DNA from: Phorcus lineatus | Lineage: Eukaryota; Mollusca; Gastropoda; Trochida; Trochidae | Length of the DNA: 64,000 bases | Direction of reading: 5' to 3' | NCBI GenBank assembly: GCA_921293015.1 | Contig: OV121086.1 | Span: 40,069,402-40,133,401 of the forward strand | Shown here: piece by piece, positions 13,054 to 25,669 of the stretch | How positions within the stretch are numbered: position 1 is the stretch's first letter | How the letters are laid out: each line of letters opens with the position of its first letter | Notes under the pieces: generated by a model | What the model was told of the DNA's origin: nothing | What the model saw: the letters and a program-made list of their open reading frames with translations, nothing else | Databases searched by the model: none | Translations under genes and position numbers: made by a program

Positions 13054-13902
13054 CTGGAAAACAACACATTTGTGATATCTTGGTTCTGCAGGGAAATGAA
13101 GATCTTCTTTTTTGAGTCTATAACATGGAGCAAGTAGAGTAACTGATTTGCATCAACCAGGACTCATATTAGTTCATAAATGTTGAAACATGCTGCTTTA
13201 AAAAGTCTAACATAAATTTAACAATAAAGAAACACCAATTTTGAGCAAAGACAAAAATTAGTTTTATGCTATTGAAGCCATCAGAATGATTCCCTGCATT
13301 TACCAAAAACGTCAGCCATGAAATTCTAAATCAACACTCATTTGTTATTTTGAATGGCAGTCAGACTAGAGATCAAACAACTTTTTTGCCAGAGGAATTA
13401 GACCCTTTTGCCCCTATGGTAATAAGGACACATTTGACTCACGACTGTGATCGGATATTTCTGAGAATGACGCAAAAATGTCCATCACAGACTCTCCACA
13501 CCAGCCTTCATCCTAAAAACAGACTAGAGAGTTCCCTTGAGGGCGAGACTTTCAGGCTATTCATCACACAGACTGGTTCAGTCCCCTAAAGCATTATCTG
13601 ACAATGTCTCAGAGAGTCCTTAGAATATTTAACAGCATCACAATTGACCTTAGAGCATATTTTGTCAGTCTTTGTTGTTGTATTTAAATCCTTTCAGACA
13701 CATTTGCAGTGAAATATGACAAGAGACTGGGAACAAGTCTAAAGAAAAATCTTAAGAAACTGAAGAAACTTAACCCTCGCAGTGGCCATCACTCTCAACA
13801 GTGGTCACTTTCGACTCAAATTTTAAAAACAGTAACTGTACCTTCATCCATGTTATGTCACTTCTTGAGGCTTAATAATTCAGTATGCAGTCAGTTCTAC
13901 AC

Positions 13903-13965
13903 TTGCTGAATGAAAACCTAGACTGTATGTAAGGCTCCTTTTTCATAATTAGTCATGTGGGTTCA
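13903..13965. repeat. Dispersed ACTTGCTGAAT repeat copy
   Basis: CACTTGCTGAATGAAAACCT, then AGACTGTATGTAAGGCTCCT and a TAGTCATG end. The same order of words recurs at 24998-25065 and 25172-25232 and, more diverged, in the units at 2711-3092. It looks like a small unclassified interspersed repeat. Confidence 0.5.
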
Positions 13966-16360
13966 AAACTGATTTTTCAAAGTTGCACTGAAACTCATCG
14001 GAGACAAACAAGTCTAGATGTAACTTCTAAATCTTTGCATCCACTGAAATCTTACTTGGGACCCTCTCAACTGACACCTTGTCTCTTAAAAATCATATTA
14101 TCTAATTTCAATTCATAATGAAAATTATGAGTTTCACCCAAAATTGGAGAAGAGCAAAAAGTGAGTAGTTTGAGAACAAGATGTATGCTTGCTTTTTGAG
14201 AGGTTATCATGTTTCGATCCAAGGCGAAGCTAAGGTGAAAATATTACTAACGACAGTCTCTGAGTCAGACAAGAAACTGTTGGAAATCAGATAAAATCCT
14301 ACATTAGCTGCTTGCAGGATTTACACAGAAATCTCTCGACACGATTGGCCCTTAAAGCTGAGCTAATGGGATTACTTTGAGAAATTGGGATCAAGTCAAA
14401 ACTCTCTTTAATTTGACACTCATTTTAGTATCCTCCTGACACTTATTTACATTCTCTGCATAATCATTAGGGAAAAAATGTTTGCAGATAATGCTCCACG
14501 GAAAAGTGTTTTTTAGGAAAATTATTTTTGAATTATAAAAAAAATATCAATCATTTGAGGCTACTGACATCTCTTCTGTTATTAATTTTTTTTGTCTGAT
14601 TTATGTCTTAGGAAAAGATGATAGATGCACCAAAATCTTTGAATAATGAAATTAATTACAGGAAATTCTTTGTAATGAATAAGAAGATCAATCTCATTTA
14701 TATTTATGTTCTTATCTAAACTCATTCTATCTGATGTGGCTGATAAAATCTGTATTTGGTAGTTTTGCTCCAATTTTTGTGTGTTATGACTGATAAAAAA
14801 CATATTTTTTGATATGCAAGTATAAAACTAAAATATCAAATCTAAGATAAAGTTATCAATAACAAAAATTTGCCTGTTTTTCTTAATATATTCTAATAAA
14901 ATCAATCTGACGATTTTAAGGTGTAAAATAGAAATCATCATTTAGTAAGAGATAGGAATGATTTTATCAGACAAGGCAAAAAAAAATCAATTTTCATTGC
15001 ATTTGTATTTATCATACATTTTGTAATTTCTTTCATTATTATTTATTCTAGATATCATATGTATGTTCAGTGATCAAATATCAAACAAAAGCTATTTCCC
15101 TTTTCCATCCTCTTCTGCAAATTGTTTACAGATTGTCAATGTCATTTGTGTAAACAATTTGTTTACATGAGTTTTTGAATTCTAATGACCTTAAACATCA
15201 GTCTTAAAATTTCATTTCAATATCACTTTCATCTCAAGAATTGATTTATAAAGCCATTACACAAAAGATAACTTCAAAACATCAAGCATTTTCTCGAACA
15301 AAGAACGTCTCATTATTATCACAGGGCTGGATTTATTGAAAAATTGACAATGTGCTCGTACAGTATTGATTCCTCAGTCAACGCTTCTATCTCAAAGGTT
15401 GGAGTCTTTTTTTCCAAACAAAGATGACAATAAAGTCTTGAGACATCATTATCGTCCCTCATTTGTCGAAACAGGACAATTATGGACAGACTGTTATAGT
15501 CGAGTCAGTTCCTGGCGCTCTGACAGAAGACAATGAGAATATTTTGAGAGAGACAGCTGGCTCTAAAGTCACCTTCAGTTGACCATGATACAGTAGCTGC
15601 GTCGTGGAGGTCTAAATGATACATGAAGGACACTGGGACCATGTTTCCCGTTATGCTTAGCCAATATAGAAAAAATATTTTAATTGATGTGCAATTTGCT
15701 ATAAAAGTCATTTCAATTTCTGACTAGAAATATTTGACCAATATTATATAGGATATGTGACAATAAGTAAAAAAAACAAGGGGGAAAAAAATATTTTGAT
15801 TTTCAACATGTAATGAAAATAATTTTCATAGAATTTGATCACGGTCAAATAGATTCATAAACAAAAAGGGTTTTAAGATAGCAAACTTATTCCCAGACTT
15901 AATAAGGAAATAAAGTTTGAATGAGGAAAAATAATATTGATATTTGTCCCCTTTTTGCACAACACAATAATACAGATTTTTTATCTTGATGGGAGATTGT
16001 TACCAATATCAAAGTATCTACCACCTTTAATTATGGATGAAAAGAGAAAACTAGAGGACAGCCAACATATTTATATTAACACTTGGCAAAAGTGCCAATT
16101 TTATCTCTTTTGTTAGTTCCTTTGTCATTTTCTCCTTTAGAAATATGTAAAAATAGTAACTTATTTCTGAAGCCTTGTTGGCTTAAGATTTTCGGCATGA
16201 AAGAATTCCGAATGTGTCGGTCAATAGTTTGAACATGCATCTGTTTCTGGACACACAAACACTGCAGACTGCCTGGCTACTGCTGGTAAATGTCAAATAA
16301 CTGACCAGTTCCAGACCGTCCTTGACCAGTGGCCAGTAAACAATAGGGCTTCCTTCAATT
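13966..16360. other. AT-rich non-coding DNA
   Basis: I see nothing convincing. AAATATTACTAAC with CAGTCT near 14240-14265 recurs near 42627-42645, hinting at an old dispersed repeat. The 68-codon minus frame at 15505-15711 has no clean splice borders. Confidence 0.45.
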
Positions 16361-16364
16361 CTGA

Positions 16365-16720
16365 AACAGCGTCCTTGAGATAAATAGCTTTGTAAGCATT
16401 AGTAAGGTTCACTTGTTTTATCTCACAAATTGTAGACTATAGCGCTTACTTATGTCACATTGGTAGTCCTTGAGATAAGAAAAAAAACGTTTTTCTGAAT
16501 TAATCAAGGTTCACTTGGTATAGCTCTCTTTTTGTAAAGAAATTCCTATTTACTGTTAAGGTAGTCCTTGAGAAAGAATAGCTTTGTTGAGTCATTGAGC
16601 TTACTTTTTAACATTGATAAAGTTTAATTTATATATCTTTCTATGTCAGCATTAAATTTACTATGTTGTAAAGTTTCTTGAGAAAGAATTGCTTTTGTTT
16701 AGTCACTGAATTTATTTTTA
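16365..16720. repeat. Degenerate tandem repeat, about 100-bp unit
   Basis: GTCCTTGAGATAAATAGCTT at 16370 recurs as GTCCTTGAGATAAG near 16467, GTCCTTGAGAAAGAATAGCT near 16563 and TTTCTTGAGAAAGAATTGCT near 16673. Each is followed by a GTTCACTTG or TTGAGTCA type segment. Units are strongly diverged. Confidence 0.5.
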
Positions 16721-17095
16721 AAGGGCCAGTAGCACGTTTTTAAAAAAAAATTATTTCTTCAAAATTTCCCCCCTTAAACATTGGTTAATGGCAAATGTTT
16801 TATCTAAAGAGGGTTAGAATAGTTTATCAAGAATCAAGCCAAAAACATTGGCAGCCATTTTTGAGTTGAGTTGAGTTTTAATTATCACAACAACTGTGCT
16901 ACTATACCTCTAACATTGCCTTAGATTTTTTGTACATTGCAGGTGGTGACTTTCTTATGTTGTATTCGTAGAATTTGTGAAAGACCTGCTTCGTTAAGTC
17001 ATTGAGCTTATAATCTTATATTTGATATTGACAAATGACTGGAAGGATGTAAATACAATATATATTTACAGCCGTTCAGGAATCTTCTGTTTGAG

Positions 17096-17413
17096 GTGAG
17101 GTGAGGTGATTTAGGGTGTAACGCCCCTTTCAAGAGTATTTCACTTATATCGCGGCTGCTAGTGTTATTGTAGGGAGAAAGCCCGCAGCACCATTGTGGC
17201 TATGCATTGCAGTGAAACCTGCAAGCATCAGCTTTAACTAGCGAACCATAGGTGGAGTAGTGCACTGAAATTCAGTGTTGCATTGCACCTAAACCTGACT
17301 GCGTGTAGGACAGTTCTCTACTGCAGACAAAGTTGCTGAGCTCCTGGCGGGATTCAAACCACGACCCTTTTGATCCGAAGCCAAACGTGCTAACCACTGC
17401 GCTATCCCTCCCC
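17096..17413 (-). mobile_element. tRNA-derived SINE, family A, copy 2
   Basis: Same minus-strand structure as the other family A copies: a tRNA-like head with GATAGCGCAGTGGTTAGC, a GCTGCTAG-type body, and a tail ending in CTCACCTCAC. It is flanked by 13-bp direct repeats (17083-17095 and 17414-17426, TCTTCTRTTTGAG, one mismatch), which fix its borders. Confidence 0.9.
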
Positions 17414-17426
17414 TCTTCTATTTGAG

Positions 17427-19454
17427 TATTTTTATGCAAAGGTAAAGCATCTGGTATTTCAATGGTATCAAACTTTCTGTGATTTCATTAAGGAATTAGA
17501 TTAAAGCATTCACAAGTATATAGAGGAATATATATATAAACAACAAACATTGAGGAAATGACAATGAGAAAATGTTGTTTTTGAGTTTTCCTAAACTGTC
17601 TGTAAACTAGGAGTTTTTTGTGGAAACAAAATTGAGATGTTTCTGTTTGTCATGTCATTCATACATTATCATTTCACATTACTATTAATACATGTTACTG
17701 AGTAATAATTTTGTTGCAAAGATTTCGTGATTTGACAAAGAAAAGATAGCATTCACTCCAAAGAAACACATCGTGAGTCAGATAACATAACATGGTATTG
17801 CTGAGAATTCTCCTTATTTTTAATTTGTTAGAAAGTGTATATTCAATTAATACATATATTTTATCTTCTCTGTTAAAAATTAGCAAAAGTATGTTAGTTT
17901 TTTGTTTAAAGGAAAGTAAACAAACAATGACAGTGGACCAAACGCTAATATAACATTCAAACAGAGAAATAAACTATAGCAGTGACTCATACACACTGAC
18001 AACTGCCGTTAGTAAAAGTTTGAAAGATTGAATTGAAAAAAAATATTTCCAAGGGGCATGAAGTTCGTTTCCAATTTCCATACTGATTCATCCTCTTGTC
18101 ATTTTTCTGGCAGAAAAGAAAAAAAAGAATTGATAAATCTAAAATTCAAGATCCAGGACTATTCCAAATGTCATTTTGGACCCAAAAAATTAGATTCAAG
18201 GAACAAATTAAATATTTCTAAAAATGTAAAAATAAACAAATAAAATAAAATAAATAAATATAAGTTAAATAGAATACTTTATGATTAATTTCCTTAAAGT
18301 CATTTTCAAATAATATCTATAAGCTTTAAAAAGTGTATGTAAAGAAAAAAACATCTCCTTCATAAGAAAAAAAAGGTGAAAATAGGTGTCTGTTGTAGCT
18401 CATCACAAATATCTTAATTTCTTAATCTTTGGGCACTTCTTTTGTCTCTTCAATCTTTGGGCAGAAGATTTTTTGATTTTTAGAATATAATCTTTATAAT
18501 AAAAAAGTCCAAAAACCTTGATCAAAATAAAAAACCTTGAAATAATAAGCACGAAAGAAAAGGTCAACAAAATGCTAGAAGCTTTTTAACTGCTATAGTC
18601 TGAAATGTCAAAGGTCTCCAACAATACATTCTAAGTCAAACTTCATTCTTATCTACTGACGAGTAAAATTGATAACCTTACACTGCTTACATCCATCGTG
18701 CTTATCGATGTGTACATTAATCATGCAGACCAATTCACATAATGGATGTCAAAAAATTCAAAACATGTTCAAACTAGAAATTATTCATGTCAAAATATCC
18801 GGTTATCATGTTACTCAAAAAAAGAATATGAAATATTCATACACATCATGGTTTTGCCATGATTTTATCTGTGATTTAGTTTAACAAGTATTTACACATC
18901 AAATTGAAAGTAAAAGTTATAATCAAACAGAATAATCAAAGTATACAAATTTTGAAACCACTTTCATTTTTATAGGATCAACCCTACATTTTTATTATGA
19001 ATCATATTTTTCCATTCATGGAAACAAATTTATTCAGTATGTTTAAGGCTCTGAAGAATTGCATATGAAATTTTTTTTTTATGTTAACATCTTTTAAGTC
19101 ATTGAAGGGCATTTAGAAGTGGCATCCACAAGAACAGCAAAAGTTTCTGGACAACATTGTCTTTTTTATGAAAAACACAATGTTTTGGAGTATACCCCAT
19201 CATAACATTCTTATTTTGAACATCTCTGATTTGGAGAATTGTTTATTCTATTATCACGCTGTTTTCTCATCAACGTGTTGTCTAGATACTATGCTTGGCC
19301 ACAGACACAATCAAAGACTATTTGTGTTGACACAAGAAATGAATATCATCACCATATTAGTATCAGTACCCTATGAGGGTAATACTTAGTTCCTTGTACC
19401 ATGAACTACCTGTATCCCCTCAACTTTCATTGATTGGTCAAGCCTCAAACAAAA
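17427..19454. other. AT-rich non-coding DNA
   Basis: I see no exon, array or transposon. The 61- to 73-codon frames here are unsupported. Confidence 0.5.
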
Positions 19455-20015
19455 CAGTGTTTTATCCAGGATTTACTGCAAGCGGGGGGAATATCCCCCC
19501 TACATTCATGAAAGTGGGGGAGTACCTACAACCTCTCAACTTAATCATAAACAAAAAGTCGGTTATTCATTTACATCTCGGCTTTGACATTATAGCCTTA
19601 TTGGCTTATCGCTAGCAGACGCTCGAATCAAGAAAAACACTTTGGGCGGAAATGTAAACTGCGCATGTCTGAACAATTGGAACTTAGTATGTGATCTATG
19701 ATCCTCGAACGTAACATTACAGCAATGTTGTTACGGGAAAAAACGATGTTTAGGGATTGATATTACGGAAACTTACGAAGAAGTGTTATCTAAACAGGAA
19801 GTTATTTCAGTTCGTTTGATAACTAGATTTTTCAATTGCGATGTTGGTAATCAATAGCTATAATAAAGTATATAGGTAAGTACCGCACAGGATTTGAAAA
19901 TTGCGTGAAATAATGTTTATTTGCGTGATTTCTCCCCCACTATGAATGTAAAAGTGCATGACTGATCAACTAATTAACGAGAATCCCGCAATCGCGCACT
20001 GTGGATGAAACACTG
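19455..20015. mobile_element. hAT-like MITE, 561 bp, 5-bp target duplication
   Basis: Ends CAGTGTTTTATCCAGG and, inverted, CAGTGTTTCATCCACAG. Further in, CATTCATGAAAGTGGGGGAG on the left matches CATTCATAGTGGGGGAG inverted from the right, so the imperfect inverted repeats run about 75-100 bp. CAAAA directly abuts both ends (5-bp duplication). There is no transposase frame, so it is non-autonomous. The interior is GC-richer than its surroundings. Assignment to hAT rests only on the CAGTGTTT-type end. Confidence 0.7.
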
Positions 20016-20029
20016 CAAAAGACCGGCAA

Positions 20030-21300
20030 ACTCTTTGAATGGAGACACAACAGTGTAGATGACCAGAGCAACTCACATCATCAGATTCATCACCAGCACC
20101 ATTCTTTCATCCTTGGTCAGCAAAGATAACAACCAAATAGTCCAATCACAAACCATCCAAACCAAGTTCCATTTGTTGGTCAATCAAGCACCACCAGAAC
20201 CCTCTCTCTGTTGAAAAGAGAACTAACTTTCTTTTTATTTGAGATTTTAACTGAAACTGATTTGAAACTGATTTTGCTCCTGGGCTTTCCAAAACTTCCA
20301 AAAAGAGCTTAAAAAAGGGAACAGAAGTTTAATGTGAAGTTAAATAGCGTCATAATCTGACAATTAATTAATTGACACAAGCTCCTGTCCTGTTCTTAAC
20401 CATCCCCTCAACTATCATTCATTGGACAATTCACCAATAGTAACTAACAGTAACCATATTGACAGCTTACATACTTAACATGGAATAACCTTAAATCTTC
20501 TGATCTTCTAAAAAAACAACCCAATCCTGCACATCCATTTCTCTGTACAGTTGAAAGTACAAATGCAAAAATTATCAGTCCTCTCTGAAAACTTGTTTCT
20601 TTATCTTCTTATCTCTATTTCCAAACATCTCTCCATCATGAACCAAGCCAGGTCCTGTTGATCCACCTCCCTCTTGGACATTCCAGATAAATCATAACAG
20701 TACTGCTGACACAAACCTTCACCGCCATGACCAACAGTCCTTTGATGCTAGAGAATCACAACAAGACGTCTTTTCCCTCCCACTAACTTCCCCATTTCTC
20801 CTTCAGAGTCCAGACAAATACAAGTCATCTGTTTACAGTAATCCCTTACATCATCAACAAGAGATTCAATTTCAACCACCAAACCTTTGAGAACCATGAC
20901 AAGCTTTATCAAGCTTCTCCTGTTCCAATTCTATCTGCCAATCTCCAAACAACCCAGTCCCTATCAAAGATATTCTTCCTTCATTTGTCAGATTAAGGAC
21001 CAGATAAGTATCTAGTGAAGGAAAGCATCACCTCAAATCCCATCCCCATCCTGAAACCTGTTCCTCTTCTCAACACCGACCCAAATTCAAAGCCTAACTG
21101 TACATTGCATTGACATTAATCTCAAACATTCCCCATCCCCATCCCCATCCCCATCAACAGATTCCCTCCCTCTTAAGACAAATCCTACCTTACATCATCT
21201 TTACAAAACATCATATGGACACAAATCTATAACAATCCTCTCTCCACCCTTATTAAAGCACCTTCCTGCCACCATGCTACACAACCCTGTTGCACATTCT
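20030..21300. other. C-over-G skewed island with CCCCAT microsatellite
   Basis: About 1.3 kb in which plus-strand C greatly exceeds G, rich in words such as CCAAAC, CATCCC and TTCCTCC. A (CCCCAT)n run of about four units sits at 21131-21155. No coding frame is supported. It resembles the island at 11280-11800. Confidence 0.5.
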
Positions 21301-21307
21301 ATTTCTA

Positions 21308-21429
21308 CAGGGCCTCCTTTCACAAAGCCCTAAGGGTATCGTAAGTCCTTGAGGTAACCTAAGTGCAATGTTAAAGTATGGGATTTAAGGTTAACCTTAG
21401 TTAAGGTAGCTTTGTGAAAGCAGGCCCTG
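21308..21429. mobile_element. MITE, 122 bp, 19-bp terminal inverted repeats
   Basis: GGGCCTCCTTTCACAAAGC at the left matches GGGCCTGCTTTCACAAAGC inverted from the right, with one mismatch. Both are bounded by an outer CA/TG. The interior holds AAGGTTAACCTTAG. It is the best copy of a family whose fragments occur at 12215, 25088, 37652 and 51005. I cannot see a clear target duplication. Confidence 0.75.
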
Positions 21430-21479
21430 GTCTGTTATACTCTCTATCTCTCCCAATCATCCCCTCCACTTCTCAACTC

Positions 21480-22735
21480 CTATCCACCTTCAGACAACTG
21501 GCACATTTTATTGACACAAACCCCCCTCCCCCCTCCCTCCTTCCTTCAAGGTCCAGTTAACCTGACACCACCACAGCTGACCAAGGTTTATATCCTGCTG
21601 CACATCAGGCTGTTGTTTCACAAGGCTATCTCTGACCACTGGTCAAGATAAACAAGATAGGGGGTAACCAACTGGTCAAGCTGTCGGGCATGTTTCTCAT
21701 CTAAGCAGTCCGCTCCATTTACTGTTATATCTGCCCATTCATCAAAGTGTCTGAAATAATATTTATGGACAAGATAGACTTGGAACAGGTCTTCAATCTA
21801 ATGTCCATCATTTATTCTTGTTTAGCAGATAGTATCTGTACCTCAAGGCATTGATGAAATGAAGTAGACCGCAGTAGTGAGCATATACTCTGAAACATAC
21901 TGATTGGTATTAAGGAACCTAGTATGTCATCTTCACATAGAAGAAGAAGTTGTTTTAAGTCAAGAAAATTTTGACAAATAGTGTTCCCTCAGCCAGAGGT
22001 TAAGTATTGTTCAGGACTCTTTTTCATATTATTTCACACCAAATATATAACAATGAAATTTACAGTCACAAATCTTTATTCCAGGGATTACATGTTAAGT
22101 AGACTAATGTATAGTCCCTGAAAAAAAGATTTCACTAAAAGTGTATTGTTCATTATTTGGTATGAAATAATTTATAAAAAAGGAGTCCTATGGCTGAGGC
22201 AACTAGACTTGCCATCATTTTCTAGACTTAGAAGTCCTTTAATATTTTGCAATAGGGTCTGCATGACAGACTATATGTTAAGCTACCAGAAACTTTGCTC
22301 TCCACAAGACTGTATGATCCAATTTTTGGTGGACAAACCAGATGTTCTGTATCAAACTCCGGACATATTTAATACATGCAGTAGTTAGAACCACAGGTCC
22401 ACCTTTGACTGCCCGGGTCAGTTATGGACTGCAGTAACACTGACCACGTGTCCTATAGCCTTGTGGTTCAATAACATAAAGATAAACTTTTTAAAGGGAC
22501 AAGTCTAGCATTACTGATAGAAAATGAATGGATAAGGGCCACTTTCTTAATTTTCAACAGGTGATGACTGCAGTGACTGTTTTCCTTGACGATTCTCTCA
22601 CTTACTATGACTAAATGTCTACAATGAATTGTTGTATCAATGGTTTTTATGAATAGATTTTTTAGTATCAGATTTTCTTACCTAAACTTTATTTCAATTC
22701 AACAAGGTACATCCTTAAATTCTAAGGAGATTTGT
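21480..22735. other. Non-coding DNA
   Basis: Starts with a C-rich stretch (21515-21545), then ordinary AT-rich sequence. The 80-codon plus frame at 22146-22388 is unsupported. TTTAAAGGGACAAG at 22492 may be a lone MITE end. Confidence 0.45.
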
Positions 22736-22737
22736 AT

Positions 22738-22794
22738 ACCTCATTCTAAACTTAATACCTCATTCTAAACTTAATACCTCATTCCAAACTTAAT
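22738..22794. repeat. 19-bp tandem repeat, 3 copies
   Basis: ACCTCATTCTAAACTTAAT repeated three times; the third copy has one change (TTCC for TTCT). Confidence 0.9.
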
Positions 22795-22956
22795 AGGAAA
22801 GGCTGAAGGGTAAACTAATTAGGTCTATCATCATTTGCTAACTTTTTAAAAGTCAGGATGGAAATCACCTTGAATCCTGAGCTCAATTACTTGTCTGTAA
22901 ATCTAAGCAAGTCTAAGAGAAGACTTCAGAGTTCGATTTTGAAAATGAAGAAACGT

Positions 22957-23590
22957 CATTTTCCTATTATTTTATCCTCCTTCTCATTTTCCTTATTATT
23001 TTATCCTCCTTCCGTTTTCCTTATTATTTTATCCTCCTCGTTTTACTTATTATTTTATCCTCCTTCCGTTTTACTTATTGTTTTATCCTCCTTCCGTTTT
23101 ACTTATTGTTTTATCCTCCTTCCGTTTTCCTTATTACTTTATCCTCCTTCCGTTTTACTTGTTTTATCCTCCTTCCGTTTTACTTATTACTTTATCCTCC
23201 TTCCGTTTTACTTATCATTTTATCCTCCTTCCGTTTTACTTATTGTTTTATCCTCCTTCCATTTTACTTATTTTATCCTCCTTCCGTTTTACTTATTTTT
23301 TTATCCTCCTTCCGTTTTACTTATTGTTTTATCCTCCTTCCATTTTACTTATTATTTTATCCTTCTTCCGTTTTACTTATTATTTTATCCTCCTTCTCAT
23401 TTTCCTTATTATTTTATCCTCCTTCCGTTTTCCTTATTACTTTATCCTCCTTCCGTTTTACTTGTTTTATCCTCCTTCCGTTTTACTTGTTTTATCCTCC
23501 TTCCGTTTTCCTTATTATTTTATCCTCCTTCTCATTTTCCTTATTATTTTATCCTCCTTCCGTTTTACTTATTGTTTTATCCTCCTTCTG
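22957..23590. repeat. Pyrimidine-rich 28-bp minisatellite, about 23 units
   Basis: The unit is close to TTTATCCTCCTTCCGTTTTA followed by CTTATTAT, with length variants and a minor CTCATTTTCC form. The plus strand is nearly all C and T apart from a few A and G. The unit length is not a multiple of three and it lacks stops in this direction, so three overlapping frames of 167-252 codons run through it. These are artefacts of the repeat. Confidence 0.95.
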
Positions 23591-23729
23591 TTTACGCTTC
23601 AGAGTCTAACTGCTAGGCTACTCCAGTACTTGAATGTCAAAGTGGAAATTTCAACATTATTCACTGGATCTGATCATGCTTGTCTAAACCAGTTTCATCC
23701 GTCTAAAGCACCTGCCAGTTGACACAGCA

Positions 23730-24330
23730 CTAGATTTTATCCTACATTTCATGTGAACAATATCTGAGAGATCAGTGTCTCTTTATCCCTCCATTTGTAC
23801 AGGTTAATTACAGGTGTCACTGCCTCAGGTTAGTTACAGGTGTCACTCTGAGTAATTACACTCCAGATACAATCAACCACAGACATATCCAACTGGTTTA
23901 CAGTTCTCCTACACAAGGTCTGTTACCAGGCTTACTGCATATGGTCTCCATGATTTCTACGTAAAATTATTCGGACAAATTGAACCTAACATCATCTCAC
24001 TTCCTTATATAGGATACAATACCTTTAAGGGCAAACAGAACAAGATTAATATTTTTCATATATACCCTAGGAAAATATTAATTTGTCATGGCGACTAGAC
24101 ATCATGAATAATTCTTTGACGCCATGTTTCGTCTATGTCATTGTGTTCTTAATATGTAAATTAGGGTTTAGTTACTCAATGTTAGAAACTAGACCATTCT
24201 CTAAATTGTACAACATCTGCCAAGCCAAAAACAAAATTTTGAAAGATAACCCAAAAATTTGTCCTAACGATCATAATGATTATCCAGATAAGAACAACAG
24301 GTTTTCCAGACTGTCTTGAATACCTAAATG
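23730..24330. other. Non-coding DNA
   Basis: I see nothing beyond two GGTTAGTTACAGGTGTCACT-like tandem words at 23803-23848 and an unsupported 78-codon frame. Confidence 0.45.
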
Positions 24331-24489
24331 TAATGAAAATGAATGATGAATGAATGAATGAAAAATATCAAGGATATGATAGTTGTCGCACTAATGGATT
24401 ATTTGTCATGTAGAATTTAACAAGGATTGAGAGTTCGGAAGTCACGTCCATGAAAAAAATTCCAAACTTTAAACATGGTTCAAAATGGA

Positions 24490-24536
24490 TGACGAATGAT
24501 GAATGAATGATGAATGAATGATGAATGAATGATGAG
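24490..24536. repeat. GAAT/GATGAAT microsatellite
   Basis: Alternating GATGAATGAAT units; a shorter run of the same motif lies at 24342-24362. Confidence 0.8.
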
Positions 24537-24997
24537 AAGGATGTTTGATGGCTGTGCTGCTGATGAATGAGTTTACAGGTTGCTGTGTCCGATTGATTGA
24601 GAGCTGAAAGGAAGGTGGCATGATGAAGTCCACATATACAGCATCCAATCCATAATGCACATCCATATTCTCTCCTCCAGTTACTTCAGTCCATGAAATT
24701 TTGTATAAATGACAGTCAAAGTCAAAGTCTTCATTTCAGTCTTGAAATACAATTTTGGCTATGCAGAATACAAGAATCAGATTTATGAAGAATATCTAAA
24801 TTTTACAAGCAAACACATAGATTATAACAAGACTCTTTTGTAAAATAGATTTCTTGGTATTGTAGTCATGTTTATCAGTAGTCAAGGGGGTTACTAGACC
24901 AAAATTTTGTCTATGTAAAATCTTAATAATTAAATGTTCCTTCATCCATAATATTTTTTTTTGGGCCTCCTTAATTCATAAATTGTGTATTCAGTCA

Positions 24998-25065
24998 ATC
25001 TAGACTTGCTGAATGTGGACCTAGACTATATTAAAGGCTCCTTTATATACACAGTCATGAAGCAG
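24998..25065. repeat. Dispersed ACTTGCTGAAT repeat copy
   Basis: GACTTGCTGAATGTGGACCT, then AGACTATATTAAAGGCTCCT and ACACAGTCATG. A further copy lies at 25172-25232 (GACCTGCTGAATAAGAACCT, AAAGGCTAC, ACACTGTCATGG), in the same orientation. Confidence 0.55.
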
Positions 25066-25087
25066 GACTAGAGGGTTACCAGATTAC

Positions 25088-25171
25088 AACTTAACACTGA
25101 GGTTAACCATATACTGCCTTCCTTTAACATGGCACTAAGGTTACCTTAGCGTTTTGTGCAAAGGGACCCTG
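25088..25171. mobile_element. MITE relic with AAGGTTAACC core
   Basis: Carries ACTGAGGTTAACC, GCACTAAGGTTACCTTAGCG and the end TTTTGTGCAAAGGGACCCTG. It belongs to the family of 21308-21429. It lies between two copies of the ACTTGCTGAAT repeat. Confidence 0.5.
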
Positions 25172-25669
25172 ACCTGCTGAATAAGAACCTAGAACGTATC
25201 AAAGGCTACTTTTTTTATACACTGTCATGGAGCCACCTGAATTTGCTCACTTCTCAATGTGCTTGTGAGGAAAAATGATTTTTTGATTGTGAAAGAAGCG
25301 AAGACTAATAATTGATGAGTTTACTCATGCTGTGGCTTGATGCAGAGAGAAAGTAGATATGGTGAAGCCATCAAACCCAGAAGCAGGTTTCATCTTCTTC
25401 AGTCTTCATACTTACTCTATACATGATGATTAATGCCTTTGAGATATTATAAGGTTGTGAACGGAACCAACTGACTAGTGATGGATGGTTTGCTGGTGCT
25501 GTGGACTGATGTATGAATGTACCGAGGAAACATATACATGTCATCATAACCCAGCCTCTCACTCCATCATCTACATGTGTTGGTATACGTTTACAGGTGC
25601 TGCTGAAGTCAGTATACCAGCATGTGTGAGTGTTTGTGAATGTCTTCATAGGTGTATGTAGGTTGATGA

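Noticed and set aside
13350-13589. 79-codon plus-strand frame with average composition
   Set aside because: No clean acceptor or donor at its borders, no recognisable domain and no neighbouring exon.
15505-15711. 68-codon minus-strand frame as exon
   Set aside because: A GTGACT donor is possible but no convincing acceptor with a matching phase was seen.
22858-23722. Three overlapping long plus-strand frames (252, 214 and 167 codons)
   Set aside because: They are translations of the 28-bp pyrimidine minisatellite in its three frames; no splice sites or domains.
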